The position numbers were made by a program, and so were the translations under genes. A DNA stretch of 46,947 bases from Bacteroidetes bacterium HGW-Bacteroidetes-3 (GTDB taxonomy: Bacteria > Bacteroidota > Bacteroidia > Flavobacteriales > Flavobacteriaceae), in NCBI GenBank assembly GCA_002842505.1, contig PHDE01000007.1, positions 1 through 46,947 on the forward strand, in the 5' to 3' direction. The notes under the pieces were generated by a model. It ran no database searches. It saw only the letters and a list, made by a program, of their open reading frames with translations, and was not told the DNA's origin. Below are positions 15,280-24,074 of the stretch, one piece after another (the first letter of the stretch is position 1; each line of letters opens with the position of its first letter).

Positions 15280-16035
15280 ATGAACAATCAACCCAACGTT
15301 AAAAAAAATGTTTGCATTGTAATTCCTTGTTACAATGAAGAAAAAGGTTTGATCATAGAAAAATACAGTCGATTTATTGAAGAAAATCAAGAAATTTTAA
15401 TCTGTTTTGTCAATGATGGTTCTACAGATAACACTTTGGAAATTATTGAGGGTTTAAAAACGCGCTATCCAAATCAGGTTGTTGTTCACAATTTAGTAAA
15501 AAACGTTGGAAAAGCGGAAGCGATAAGAAATGGCATGCATTTTTGCAATGAAAACCATCAGTTCGATTATATCGCTTATTTAGATGCCGATTTGGCAACT
15601 TCATTGGAAGAATGTTTGTCTATGACTTCCTATTTAAACGATAATATTAGGTTTGTTTTTGGCTCCAGAATAAAAAGAATTGGCGCTGTTATTGAACGAA
15701 ATTACTTCCGTTTTTTAGTTGGAAGAATTATAGCCACCAGTATTTCTTATATTTTAAAGTTAGACGTTTATGATACCCAATGCGGCTGCAAAGTTTTTTC
15801 AAAAGAATTGGCCACAGTCGTTTTTAAAGATGCTTTTGTTTCCAAATGGCTATTTGATGTCGAAATTTTTGACAGAATCATCAAATTTTACGGAAGAGAC
15901 AAAGTGTTAAAAAAAATGATGGAAGTGCCTTTGGTAAAATGGATAGATGCAGGCGATTCAAAAGTAAAAACGAGTTATTTTTTTAAACTTTGGGTTGATT
16001 TGTACCAAATTAATAAAATAGTAAAACTGAAATAA
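15280..16035 (+). CDS. GT2 family glycosyltransferase (polyprenyl-phosphate sugar synthase-like)
   Basis: This is a family 2 glycosyltransferase of the dolichyl-phosphate mannose synthase / ArnC type. Motifs are VIPCYNEEKG at the N-terminus, FVNDGSTDNT, the DxD metal site in AYLDADLATS, the CGCKVFSKE segment and WLFDVEIFDR. It has no C-terminal membrane helices, so it is probably a peripheral inner-membrane enzyme. The frame is open from 15169, but residues before MNNQPNVKKN are not conserved-looking and overlap a -7-like TAAATTTA (15218-15225). I therefore choose the ATG at 15280 (251 residues). It is followed after 30 bases by a GT39 enzyme, forming an ArnC/ArnT-like pair. Confidence 0.88.
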   Translation: MNNQPNVKKNVCIVIPCYNEEKGLIIEKYSRFIEENQEILICFVNDGSTDNTLEIIEGLKTRYPNQVVVHNLVKNVGKAEAIRNGMHFCNENHQFDYIAYLDADLATSLEECLSMTSYLNDNIRFVFGSRIKRIGAVIERNYFRFLVGRIIATSISYILKLDVYDTQCGCKVFSKELATVVFKDAFVSKWLFDVEIFDRIIKFYGRDKVLKKMMEVPLVKWIDAGDSKVKTSYFFKLWVDLYQINKIVKLK

Positions 16036-16065
16036 TTATAAATAAACGGATAAACACTTCTTAAA

Positions 16066-17490
16066 ATGTCCTTAAAAAACTATAAAAACTCTTCATTTTA
16101 TCTGTTAATTTCAGTTATTGTAATTGCTGTATTTCGGCTTATTCTTACCGCCATAATTCCGTTACTGGACAAAACCGAATCAAGATATGGCGAAATTGCC
16201 AGAATTATGTACGAAACCAAAAATTGGGTGGTGTTGCAAATTGATTATGGCATTCCGTTTTGGGCAAAACCGCCTTTGTCAACCTGGCTTTCCGCCTTGA
16301 GTTTTGAAACTTTCGGCGTCAGCGAAATGGCCGCAAGGTTTCCGTCCTATTTATTGGCGTTAGTTTTACTGATTATTTTAGGAAAACTGGCCAAAAAAGA
16401 AGGCGTTTCCTTTTATTTGCCCGCATTCATTTTGTTGACCATGCCCGAATTTTTGATTCACACCGGCGTTGTTTCAACAGATAGCGCTTTAAATTTTTCC
16501 ATTGCGCTGATTATGATTTCTTTTTGGAAAGCAATGCAAAATGAAAAATACTCCTTTTGGAATTACTTGTTTTTTATTGGGCTCGGATTGGGATTTTTGT
16601 CCAAAGGCCCTATCATTTTAGTTTTAACGATCCCTCCTATTTTTCTATGGATAATTCTTCAAAAAATACCGCTCAAATCTATTTATTCCAAATTACCTTG
16701 GTTTACCGGATTGCTGATTACCGCGGTGATTTCAATTCCTTGGTATATTTTGGCAGAGCAAAGATCGCCCGGATTTCTGGATTACTTTATTGTTGGTGAA
16801 CATTTTAACCGATTTCTGGTTCCAGGATGGAAAGGCGATTTATACGGCAGCGGCCACTCCCAGCCACTTGGAATGATTTGGGTATTTTTACTCGCTTTTA
16901 CATTTCCTTGGATACAAATTGTGCTGTACAAACTTTGGAAAGAAAGAAAAACAATTTTTAAAGACAAATATGTTTCTTATCTGGTATTTTGGCTTTTTTG
17001 GACGCCGCTGTTTTTTATGATTTCAAAAAATATTTTGCATACTTATCTTTTGCCGGTTACCATTCCAATTGCGCTTTTAATGGTACATTGGTGGAAAAAT
17101 TATGAGAAGAAAAATACTTTATTGGCGGTAGGTTCCATTTTTCCGGCATTGGTTATTTTGCTGTTTTTTGGCGCTTTTTTAACAGGCAAATTGGATTTCT
17201 ATATGAATTCCGATAAATATCTTATTGAAAACCAAAAGATTGATTTCAACAAAAATGAAGCGCTTTATTATTGGAAAGACAAATCCTATTCCGGGCAGTT
17301 TTATTCCAACGGAAAAGCAAAAACAGTAGCCGATACGAAGGAAATGGATTCTATTTTAAGAAGTGATGCCAAACTTTATTTTGTGGTATTGAATAAAAAA
17401 AAGAAAGACATTCCTGCAGAATATCAGGCAAAAATGAAGCTTCTGGATTCCAATTACAAAAGTGCCATTTATTTGTTGAAACCTGAATAA
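16066..17490 (+). CDS. ArnT-like GT39 family glycosyltransferase
   Basis: This 474-residue integral membrane glycosyltransferase is of the ArnT / PMT-like family, which moves a sugar from undecaprenyl phosphate to lipid A or another envelope acceptor in the periplasm. The N-terminal signature is intact: DKTESRYGEIARIM with the catalytic acidic pair, WVVLQIDYGIPFWAKPPLSTW, and FGVSEMAARFPSYL. About ten or eleven membrane helices follow, then a soluble C-terminal stretch of about 90 residues (from NSDKYLIENQ). The donor and acceptor are not known. It is paired with the preceding GT2. Confidence 0.85.
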   Translation: MSLKNYKNSSFYLLISVIVIAVFRLILTAIIPLLDKTESRYGEIARIMYETKNWVVLQIDYGIPFWAKPPLSTWLSALSFETFGVSEMAARFPSYLLALVLLIILGKLAKKEGVSFYLPAFILLTMPEFLIHTGVVSTDSALNFSIALIMISFWKAMQNEKYSFWNYLFFIGLGLGFLSKGPIILVLTIPPIFLWIILQKIPLKSIYSKLPWFTGLLITAVISIPWYILAEQRSPGFLDYFIVGEHFNRFLVPGWKGDLYGSGHSQPLGMIWVFLLAFTFPWIQIVLYKLWKERKTIFKDKYVSYLVFWLFWTPLFFMISKNILHTYLLPVTIPIALLMVHWWKNYEKKNTLLAVGSIFPALVILLFFGAFLTGKLDFYMNSDKYLIENQKIDFNKNEALYYWKDKSYSGQFYSNGKAKTVADTKEMDSILRSDAKLYFVVLNKKKKDIPAEYQAKMKLLDSNYKSAIYLLKPE

Positions 17491-17563
17491 AAATAAATTA
17501 ACGATCCAAAATCACAAAATTTTCCATAATTTTATTTGAATTATTTTTTCCGATTAAATATTT

Positions 17564-17571
17564 TAAATTTG
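17564..17571 (+). promoter_or_regulatory. -7 box of the meaB operon
   Basis: TAAATTTG fits TAnnTTTG and lies 24 bases before the meaB ATG. A TTG at 17536-17538 is 25 bases upstream, slightly farther than usual. The gap of about 105 bases after the GT39 gene supports a new transcription start here. Confidence 0.5.
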
Positions 17572-17595
17572 CCAACCACATTGAACCGTCCATAA

Positions 17596-18684
17596 ATGCG
17601 TAAAAAAAAGTCATTAGAATCTGCCTTGCATGAGGTTGAAGGCGTTAAATCACCTTCTTCTGTTAGTGACAATTCAATAAAACATATAAAACTTAAAAGA
17701 AGTGAGCAGCCTTCAGAAACTGTTTTTGTCGAAAAAATATTGGCGGGCGACATTTCACATTTAAGTCGCGCCATTACCTTAATCGAAAGCACAAATCCAA
17801 AACATCAGGCAAAAGCAAATGCCATTATTGAACAGTGTTTACCTTTTGCAAATAAATCGGTGAGAATAGGAATTACCGGCGTTCCGGGTGTTGGAAAAAG
17901 TACTTTTATTGAAGCTTTTGGAAAATATTTTACACAAAAAGGAAATAAGGTTGCTGTTTTGGCCATTGACCCAAGCAGTTCTATCAACAAAGGAAGTATT
18001 TTGGGCGACAAGACCCGAATGGAAGAGTTGGTGAAAGATCCAAATGCGTATATCCGTCCTTCCCCAAGCGGCGAATCTTTGGGCGGCGTGGCACAAAAAA
18101 CCCGTGAAACCATCATTTTATGTGAAGCCGCCGGTTTCAACACTATTTTTATTGAAACAGTGGGCGTTGGACAAAGTGAAATTGCCGTACACTCTATGGT
18201 AGATTTCTTTTTGCTGTTAAAATTGGCCGGAGCTGGCGATGAATTGCAGGGAATTAAACGCGGAATTATTGAAATGGCCGATGCAATTGTTATTAACAAA
18301 GCCGACCAAGACAATATAAAACGTGCCAATTTGGCAAAAGCGGAATTTTCCAGAGCCCTGCATTTATATCCGCTAAAAGAAAGCAACTGGCAGCCTCAAG
18401 TAACCACTTGCAGCGCTTTTTACAATGAAGGAATTGACGAAGTCCATAAAATAATTGTCGATTATTTCAGTTTAACAAAGGCTAACGGTTATTTTGAAAA
18501 ACGAAGAAATGAACAAAACAAGTATTGGTTGTTGGAAACCATTAACCAACAATTAAAAAATAATTTTTACAACAAACCGGCTGTTAAAGAGGCGCTAAAA
18601 AAATATATGGACGACATCCAAAAATTAAAAACAACGCCGTTTAAAGCTGCCGAAGAATTACTAAAACTCGCCCAAAATAAATGA
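17596..18684 (+). CDS. meaB: Methylmalonyl-CoA mutase-associated GTPase MeaB
   Basis: MeaB is a P-loop GTPase that guards B12 loading and protects methylmalonyl-CoA mutase. This 362-residue protein has Walker A GVPGVGKST after RIGITG, the MeaB/ArgK phrases AIDPSSSINKGSILGDKTRM and PSPSGESLGGVAQKTRE, IFIETVGVGQSE, and NKAD for guanine recognition. A variable N-terminal extension of about 40 residues precedes the core. No mutase gene lies in the window, so the partner is elsewhere. The last 4 bases overlap the following GT2 gene (ATGA), which couples a metabolic chaperone to envelope sugar genes. That is odd and may be just operon drift. Confidence 0.95.
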   Translation: MRKKKSLESALHEVEGVKSPSSVSDNSIKHIKLKRSEQPSETVFVEKILAGDISHLSRAITLIESTNPKHQAKANAIIEQCLPFANKSVRIGITGVPGVGKSTFIEAFGKYFTQKGNKVAVLAIDPSSSINKGSILGDKTRMEELVKDPNAYIRPSPSGESLGGVAQKTRETIILCEAAGFNTIFIETVGVGQSEIAVHSMVDFFLLLKLAGAGDELQGIKRGIIEMADAIVINKADQDNIKRANLAKAEFSRALHLYPLKESNWQPQVTTCSAFYNEGIDEVHKIIVDYFSLTKANGYFEKRRNEQNKYWLLETINQQLKNNFYNKPAVKEALKKYMDDIQKLKTTPFKAAEELLKLAQNK

Positions 18685-19394
18685 AATACGAATTTACCAT
18701 TATTGTTCCCGTTTATAATGAAGAAGACAATTTAAAACGTGTGGAACAGGAACTTTCCAATTATATCAATATTGCCGCAAAAAAAACCAAAGTTCTTTTT
18801 GTAAATGACGGAAGCAAGGACAATAGCCAACAACTGATTGAGGAAATTTGCGCCAACAATCACGATTTCTCCTATATTTCATTTGAACAAAACCGCGGAT
18901 TAAGCGCTGCCATTGCCGCCGGATTTAAAAATGTGGATACGGAATTGGTTGGATATATCGATTCTGATTTACAGACTGCTCCGGAAGATTTTAATTTGTT
19001 GTTAAAAGAAATTGGGGAATTCGATTTGGTTACGGGCGTTAGAGAAAGCAGAAAAGATTCCTTTGTAAAAAATATGTCGTCCACAATTGCCAATGGAATC
19101 AGGCGTTCTTTTACCAATGACGGCATGGACGATACCGGCTGTCCGTTAAAAGTGATAAAAACGGAATATGCCAAAAATATTCCTATGTTTAATGGGTTGC
19201 ACCGTTTTTTACCCGCGATGATTTTATTGCAAAACGGCAAAATAAAACAAATTCCCGTACAGCATTTTCCAAGAATTGCAGGCGTGGCAAAATATGGTTT
19301 ATGGAACCGATTGGTGGGTCCGCTCATCGATTGTTTTGCCTATTTATGGATGAAAAAAAAATACTTAAACTACAAAATAGCTAAAAAAGGGTAA
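18681..19394 (+). CDS. GT2 family glycosyltransferase (ArnC-like)
   Basis: This 237-residue family 2 glycosyltransferase has IIVPVYNEEDNL at the start, FVNDGSKDNSQ, the acidic metal site in YIDSDLQTAPEDF, and the DTGCPLKV / FNGLHRFLPAM segment typical of ArnC and DPM-like enzymes. It probably makes an undecaprenyl-phosphate sugar on the cytoplasmic face. No membrane helices are seen. It overlaps meaB by 4 bases and the LAB_N gene by 1 base, so it is part of a tight four-gene run: meaB, GT2, LAB_N, GT39. The sugar is unknown. Confidence 0.9.
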   Translation: MKYEFTIIVPVYNEEDNLKRVEQELSNYINIAAKKTKVLFVNDGSKDNSQQLIEEICANNHDFSYISFEQNRGLSAAIAAGFKNVDTELVGYIDSDLQTAPEDFNLLLKEIGEFDLVTGVRESRKDSFVKNMSSTIANGIRRSFTNDGMDDTGCPLKVIKTEYAKNIPMFNGLHRFLPAMILLQNGKIKQIPVQHFPRIAGVAKYGLWNRLVGPLIDCFAYLWMKKKYLNYKIAKKG

Positions 19395-20047
19395 TGAGCA
19401 ATTGGATTATATACAGTATCGGTTTTTTGGCACAGCTGTTATTTTCAGGAAGGCTCATTTTGCAATGGATTTTATCCGAAAAAAGCAAAAAGGTATTGAC
19501 GCCTTCCATTTTTTGGAAAATAAGTCTGTTTGCTTCTTTTCTCCTATTTGTTTATGGTTATCTGCGTGAGGATTTTTCCATTATGTTAGGCCAGGCACTC
19601 ACCTATTTCATTTATATCAGAAATTTGCAATTGCAGGGCGAATGGAAAAAATCACCAAAATTTATTCGCATTTTCCTGTGGATTTTCCCATTGCTCATCG
19701 TTATTTACTACTTCAACAACAATACTTACGATTTGGCAAAATTGCTTAAAAATGAGGACATTCCGCAATGGTTATTATTTATGGGAATTATAGCGCAAAC
19801 CATTTTCGCGCTGCGGTTTGTGTATCAATGGATTTATTCAGAAAAAAATAAGCAATCTATATTGCCGTACGGATTTTGGCTATTGAGTTTTATTGGTTCC
19901 ATCCTGATTTTAATTTATGCGATCATAAGAAAAGATCCAGTATTATTAATAGGCCATTTAATGGGTTCTGTCATTTATTTCAGGAATCTTATTTTATCAA
20001 AAAGGGAAAATTTAAATAACCTGCTTAATTTGACGAAAGATGAATAA
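19394..20047 (+). CDS. Membrane protein with two LAB_N domains
   Basis: This 217-residue polytopic protein holds a tandem duplication of the domain found at the N-terminus of some lipid-A-disaccharide synthases (LAB_N). The repeats are near residues 8-77 and 133-205. Each has the same plan: FSGRLILQWILSEK and FALRFVYQWIYSEK; then TPSIFWKISLFASFLL and LPYGFWLLSFIGSILI; then YFIYIRNLQL and SVIYFRNLIL. The LpxB catalytic part is absent, so it does not make lipid A disaccharide. Its place between an ArnC-like and an ArnT-like enzyme suggests it moves the lipid-linked sugar across the membrane; that is an inference. Confidence 0.85.
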   Translation: MSNWIIYSIGFLAQLLFSGRLILQWILSEKSKKVLTPSIFWKISLFASFLLFVYGYLREDFSIMLGQALTYFIYIRNLQLQGEWKKSPKFIRIFLWIFPLLIVIYYFNNNTYDLAKLLKNEDIPQWLLFMGIIAQTIFALRFVYQWIYSEKNKQSILPYGFWLLSFIGSILILIYAIIRKDPVLLIGHLMGSVIYFRNLILSKRENLNNLLNLTKDE

Positions 20048-21665
20048 AATCTTTGAAAAATATCCATTAGCATTATTATCGGGAGTTGTTTTATTAATGT
20101 TGTTGGTTCATTTAAAAGTTCCAGACATTACCATTATGGAAGCTCGTAATTTTATTACGGCACGTGAAATGGTGCAGGAAAACCATTGGGTTTTCACTAC
20201 CATAAATGGAGAAGCCCGATATCAAAAACCGCCATTGCCAACTTGGCTAACGGCAATTTCAGGAATAATTTTTGGCTTAAACAATGTTTTCGCCCTAAGG
20301 CTTCCGGCTGCTCTTATGGTGTTATTTTCAGGAATTTGTATTTATTTTTTATCATTAAAATTAAATTTACCGAAAAAACAAAGTTTAAATAACAGTTTAA
20401 TTTTGGTAACTTCATTTTATATTTTCGCCATTATTATTGAAGCTCCCTGGGATATTTTTGCGCACGGTTTTATGCTTGCCGGACTCTATTTTTTGTTTCG
20501 CTTTTTTGAAGAAAAATATGGGCCGTGGAAAAACGCAGTACTGGCCGCTATTTTTGTCGGATTTTCAATAATGAGTAAAGGTCCTGTTTCGCTATTTGCC
20601 GTATTTTTGCCATTTTTAATTTCCTACGGAATTGTATTTAAATTTAAAGGCTTCAAAACAAAATTTCTCCCATTAATGGGTTTTGTAATCCTATTCATTA
20701 TTATTGGCAGCTGGTGGTTTTTATATGTAAGATTGGCCGATCCAAAAGCATTTTTGGAAATTGCCGCAAAAGAAACAGAAAATTGGAGCAGTTACAACAT
20801 AAAACCATTTTATTATTACTGGAACTTTTTTCTCCAATCGGGCTTGTGGGCAATTCCTGCATTGATAAGTTTGCTGTATCCCTATTTAATTAAGCGTGTT
20901 GAACATAAAAAAGCCTATCAGTTTTCCTTTTGGTGGACGATTATTGCCGTTATTTTGCTCTCGGTTATTCCCGAAAAAAAGGCGCGCTATTTGGTTCCTG
21001 TGCTTATTCCGTTAGCCATAAATACCGGATTTTATATTCAATATTTAATGAATAATTTTTCAAAATTGAAACGAAAAACGGAGACAATTCCTGTTTATTT
21101 TAATTTCGGATTAATTGCGGCCATAAGCATTTCTGTGCCTTTTGCTTTATTTTTTTTATTAAAAGATGCATGGCAACAACATTTAATAAGTTATGTTTTA
21201 ACATCGTTGTCAACATTTTTGATTGGAATTTTTATGATTAAAAATTTATATGTCAGTAAGTTTCAGAAAGTATTTTATTTAGCCATTTTATTTATGGTTT
21301 CATTGGCATCTTTTGGCTTGCCATTGTCAGAAAGCCTTAATAAAAATACCGATTTTAAATCCATAAATTCTTTGCATCAATTTGAAAAAAACAATGAAAT
21401 AATCAGTTATTCCATTGGTGAAATGGCACCTGAATTGCTTTGGGATTATAACGGTATTTTAAAAGATATTTATAAAAACAATTCTTTAAAAATTCCTTCT
21501 GAACCAAATTTCGGATTGTTGTTGATGAGTGAAGATGTTGAAATTATTGAATCCCAATTGAACACAGATTATAATTTAAAGCTCATTGAAACTTACAATT
21601 TAAATGTAGGTTCAAAAAAGAAAGAACGATTGATCAGAGAATTTTATTTAGTATCAAAAAAATAG
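20040..21665 (+). CDS. ArnT-like GT39 family glycosyltransferase
   Basis: This 541-residue polytopic glycosyltransferase is related to the one at 16066. The signature reads DITIMEARNFITAREM, then NHWVFTTINGEARYQKPPLPTW and NNVFALRLPAALM, matching the ArnT pattern ExRYxxxAREM / YxxKPPL. About twelve membrane helices are followed by a periplasmic C-terminal domain of about 120 residues (from LSESLNKNTDFKS). It overlaps the LAB_N gene by 8 bases, so it is the last enzyme of the coupled set. It probably transfers the sugar made by the upstream GT2 to an outer-membrane lipid or other acceptor. Confidence 0.88.
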   Translation: MNKIFEKYPLALLSGVVLLMLLVHLKVPDITIMEARNFITAREMVQENHWVFTTINGEARYQKPPLPTWLTAISGIIFGLNNVFALRLPAALMVLFSGICIYFLSLKLNLPKKQSLNNSLILVTSFYIFAIIIEAPWDIFAHGFMLAGLYFLFRFFEEKYGPWKNAVLAAIFVGFSIMSKGPVSLFAVFLPFLISYGIVFKFKGFKTKFLPLMGFVILFIIIGSWWFLYVRLADPKAFLEIAAKETENWSSYNIKPFYYYWNFFLQSGLWAIPALISLLYPYLIKRVEHKKAYQFSFWWTIIAVILLSVIPEKKARYLVPVLIPLAINTGFYIQYLMNNFSKLKRKTETIPVYFNFGLIAAISISVPFALFFLLKDAWQQHLISYVLTSLSTFLIGIFMIKNLYVSKFQKVFYLAILFMVSLASFGLPLSESLNKNTDFKSINSLHQFEKNNEIISYSIGEMAPELLWDYNGILKDIYKNNSLKIPSEPNFGLLLMSEDVEIIESQLNTDYNLKLIETYNLNVGSKKKERLIREFYLVSKK

Positions 21666-21702
21666 TACTTTTAACCAATACAATAAGCATCGAAAAACCA
21701 AA

Positions 21703-22380
21703 ATGCAAACACTTATGAAAACACTGACAAACATTGATAAAGTAGCCTATTTATTTTTAATCGTCATATTTGGATTGGGCATCTACTTTGCAAACACTGA
21801 TCTCACTTATTTTGATGAAGTTTATACGGTTGAAGACGGCTTTGTTGAAAATGGATCTGCCATATTCCTGTTGGCTTCAAGCCTGCTTTTGCTATATCGA
21901 TTTTTTAAACTTTTTAAACACAAAGATTTGTTTTGGAAAGTTGGGATTTTAGGCTTATCCTTCGTTTTCTTTTTTGGTGCAGGCGAGGAAATTTCTTGGG
22001 GACAGCGTATTTTTAATGTAGAATCCTCAGCATATTTTTTAGAGCATAATGCACAGGGAGAAACCAATTTACACAATTTGGTTGTTGAAGACACCAAAAT
22101 AAACAAACTTATTTTTAGTCAGCTTTTAACAGTTGTTTTGGTCATTTATTTAATAATCACCCCATTTTTGTACAGAAAATTTGAATGGGTTAAAAAATTG
22201 GCGAATAAATTTGCGGTTCCAATTGTGCAATGGCATCACACCATTTCATTTTTAGTGGGCACTGCTTTACTTGTTTTTATTTCATCAAACAGAAAATGGG
22301 AGATTTATGAATTGGCTTTTAGCGTTATTTTCTTATTGATATTTATAAAACCTTTCAACAAAGAAATTTACAAGTCTTAA
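21703..22380 (+). CDS. Uncharacterised six-helix membrane protein with a GEEISWGQRI motif
   Basis: I do not recognise a named family. The 225-residue protein has about six membrane helices (near residues 15-32, 47-65, 75-93, 133-153, 178-195, 200-218). The long loop after helix 3 carries GAGEEISWGQRIFNVESSAYF and then HNAQGETNLHNL. I remember similar EEISWGQRI strings in unannotated membrane proteins of many bacteria. The clustered Glu, Trp, Gln, Arg and His look like an active or binding site near the membrane surface. It follows the sugar-transfer operon by 37 bases and its stop overlaps the convergent PAP2 gene by 4 bases. A second ATG at 21715 is possible. Confidence 0.75.
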   Translation: MQTLMKTLTNIDKVAYLFLIVIFGLGIYFANTDLTYFDEVYTVEDGFVENGSAIFLLASSLLLLYRFFKLFKHKDLFWKVGILGLSFVFFFGAGEEISWGQRIFNVESSAYFLEHNAQGETNLHNLVVEDTKINKLIFSQLLTVVLVIYLIITPFLYRKFEWVKKLANKFAVPIVQWHHTISFLVGTALLVFISSNRKWEIYELAFSVIFLLIFIKPFNKEIYKS

Positions 22381-22946
22381 TTCATAAACTTTTTCAAAAA
22401 AGCTTTAAAAAAAACATAAAATAAAGAAGCATAAATTAGTCCGATAAGCATTCCCGTTACCACATCCAAAGGATAATGCACGCCTAAATAAATTCGGCTA
22501 TAGGAAACTACCATTGCCCATACTATTAAAATGGGAAACAAATTTTTTAACTTACTTCTTAACAGCAAACCAAAAAATACGGCAATTGCCATAGAATTGG
22601 CTGCATGCGCTGAAAAATATCCGTATAAACCACCGCAACGATTGCCCACCAAACGAATTAAATGGGAAATATTTTCATTGTGACAAGGACGCAAACGCTT
22701 AAAACCGTATTTAAACAAATTACTGGTTTGGTCGGAAAAAGCAATCAATAAAACAACAAAAAGCAATGCCACAAAAGTTTTCTTTAAGCCAAACTGTTTG
22801 TAAGTTAAAAAAAGCAATATTAAATACAAAGGGATGGCGCTGTACTTATTGGAAGTAAACAGCCAAAAGCCATCCCACTGTGTTGTCCCTAAATTATTTA
22901 GGTAAATGAATAATTCAATGTCTTTGTTTATGAGTGAATCTATCAT
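22377..22946 (-). CDS. PAP2 family phosphatase
   Basis: This membrane phosphatase of the type 2 phosphatidic acid phosphatase superfamily has 189 residues and about five membrane helices. The three catalytic motifs are present: KYGFKRLRP (KX6RP), FSAHAANS in place of PSGH with the catalytic histidine, and SRIYLGVHYPLDV (SRX5HX3D). Family members dephosphorylate undecaprenyl diphosphate, phosphatidylglycerol phosphate or lipid A. Its position beside lipid-linked sugar transferases makes undecaprenyl-carrier recycling or lipid A dephosphorylation plausible. It starts 24 bases before the stop of the upstream isomerase gene region and may belong to a separate short unit. Confidence 0.88.
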   Translation of the reverse strand: MIDSLINKDIELFIYLNNLGTTQWDGFWLFTSNKYSAIPLYLILLFLTYKQFGLKKTFVALLFVVLLIAFSDQTSNLFKYGFKRLRPCHNENISHLIRLVGNRCGGLYGYFSAHAANSMAIAVFFGLLLRSKLKNLFPILIVWAMVVSYSRIYLGVHYPLDVVTGMLIGLIYASLFYVFFKAFLKKFMN

Positions 22947-22970
22947 TGAATTAACTTGTTTTATAAAATT

Positions 22971-24074
22971 TTAATTGGACAAACCCACCAATTCCAATTC
23001 AAATACCAAATCGGTATCTGGCGGAATCACATTGCCTGCTCCTTGCGCTCCATATCCTAAATGGGAAGGAATAAACACGATTGCTTTATCGCCAATTTTC
23101 ATTTTTTGCAAGGCTTCTTTAAAACCGCCAATCAATCTTGCATCCGGACCATAAATTGTGGTAAAAGGCGCATAGCCATTATTTTGATCCCTTGTCTCGT
23201 CGTAAGTTCCGTAAGCTGTCGCAATCTCTTTATAACTGGTATCGAACAATCTTCCGTCCGTAAAATACCCCGCATAATTTACTTTTACATTAACGCCTTT
23301 TGTAGGAAAATCCCCATTCTTTGTTTCAGTAATCACTAATTTCAATCCGGAAGGAAGTTCTTTTGCATCCGCTAAATATTTCGTTATTTTGTCTAAAGTA
23401 ATTGTTGCGGCCTGCTTAATTTTTTTTTCTTTCTCTTTTAATTCCTTCAGATATTTTTCGTAAAATGTTGAAAATTCTTTTTTAGCATCAAATTTTTTGG
23501 CGTTTTTTCCAATGGTTATGATTTCAATGTTTCTGATGGTGTCGTTTTGCATAATGGAATCTACCACAGCCTGACCGGAAACTACATTTCCAAATACCGT
23601 ATGTTTACCGTCTAACCAAGAAGTTTCTTTATGTGTAATAAAAAACTGGCTTCCGTTTGTGGCCGACCCAGAATTTGCCATCGATAAAATACCGGGTTTG
23701 TCATGCTTCAACAAAAGATTTCCGAGACTGTCAGTAGGGAATTCATCGATAAATTTATAGCCAGGATCTCCTTCACCCGTTCCCAACGGATCGCCGCTCT
23801 GAATCATAAAATCTTTAATGACTCTATGAAAAATAATGCCATTATAATATTTTTTTCCTTTTAAAGCACCAACAACATACGGATTTGTGCCAGTTGCCAA
23901 AGAAACAAAATTAGCTACCGTAACCGGAGTTTTCTGAAATTCAAGTTTCAATAAAATATCTCCCTTGTTCGTTTCCATATTTGCATATAAACCATCAGCC
24001 AAATCGGCATATTTGGTTGGTTTGCAAGAAATTACGACCAGCATTAAAAGTAGAATTACAAGTTTGGCTTTCAT
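22971..24074 (-). CDS. Lipoprotein peptidyl-prolyl isomerase, cyclophilin-FKBP fusion
   Basis: This 367-residue envelope lipoprotein combines two unrelated prolyl isomerase folds. The signal sequence MKAKLVILLLMLVVISC ends in a lipobox (VISC). A cyclophilin domain follows at about residues 25-195 (GDILLKLEFQKTPVTVANF, YYNGIIFHRVIKDFMIQSGD, NGSQFFIT, LDGKHTVFGNVVSG). A helical linker leads to an FKBP domain at about 270-367 (VKVNYAGYFTDGRLFDTSYKE, GYGAQGAGNVIPPDTDLVFELELV). I chose the ATG at 24074; the longer frame to 24173 would bury the signal peptide. It is the last gene of an isomerase cluster with two further FKBP-type lipoproteins. Confidence 0.92.
   Translation of the reverse strand: MKAKLVILLLMLVVISCKPTKYADLADGLYANMETNKGDILLKLEFQKTPVTVANFVSLATGTNPYVVGALKGKKYYNGIIFHRVIKDFMIQSGDPLGTGEGDPGYKFIDEFPTDSLGNLLLKHDKPGILSMANSGSATNGSQFFITHKETSWLDGKHTVFGNVVSGQAVVDSIMQNDTIRNIEIITIGKNAKKFDAKKEFSTFYEKYLKELKEKEKKIKQAATITLDKITKYLADAKELPSGLKLVITETKNGDFPTKGVNVKVNYAGYFTDGRLFDTSYKEIATAYGTYDETRDQNNGYAPFTTIYGPDARLIGGFKEALQKMKIGDKAIVFIPSHLGYGAQGAGNVIPPDTDLVFELELVGLSN

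Noticed and set aside
19394-20047. Lipid-A-disaccharide synthase (lpxB)
   Set aside because: Only the N-terminal membrane domain is present, twice; the catalytic part of LpxB is missing.
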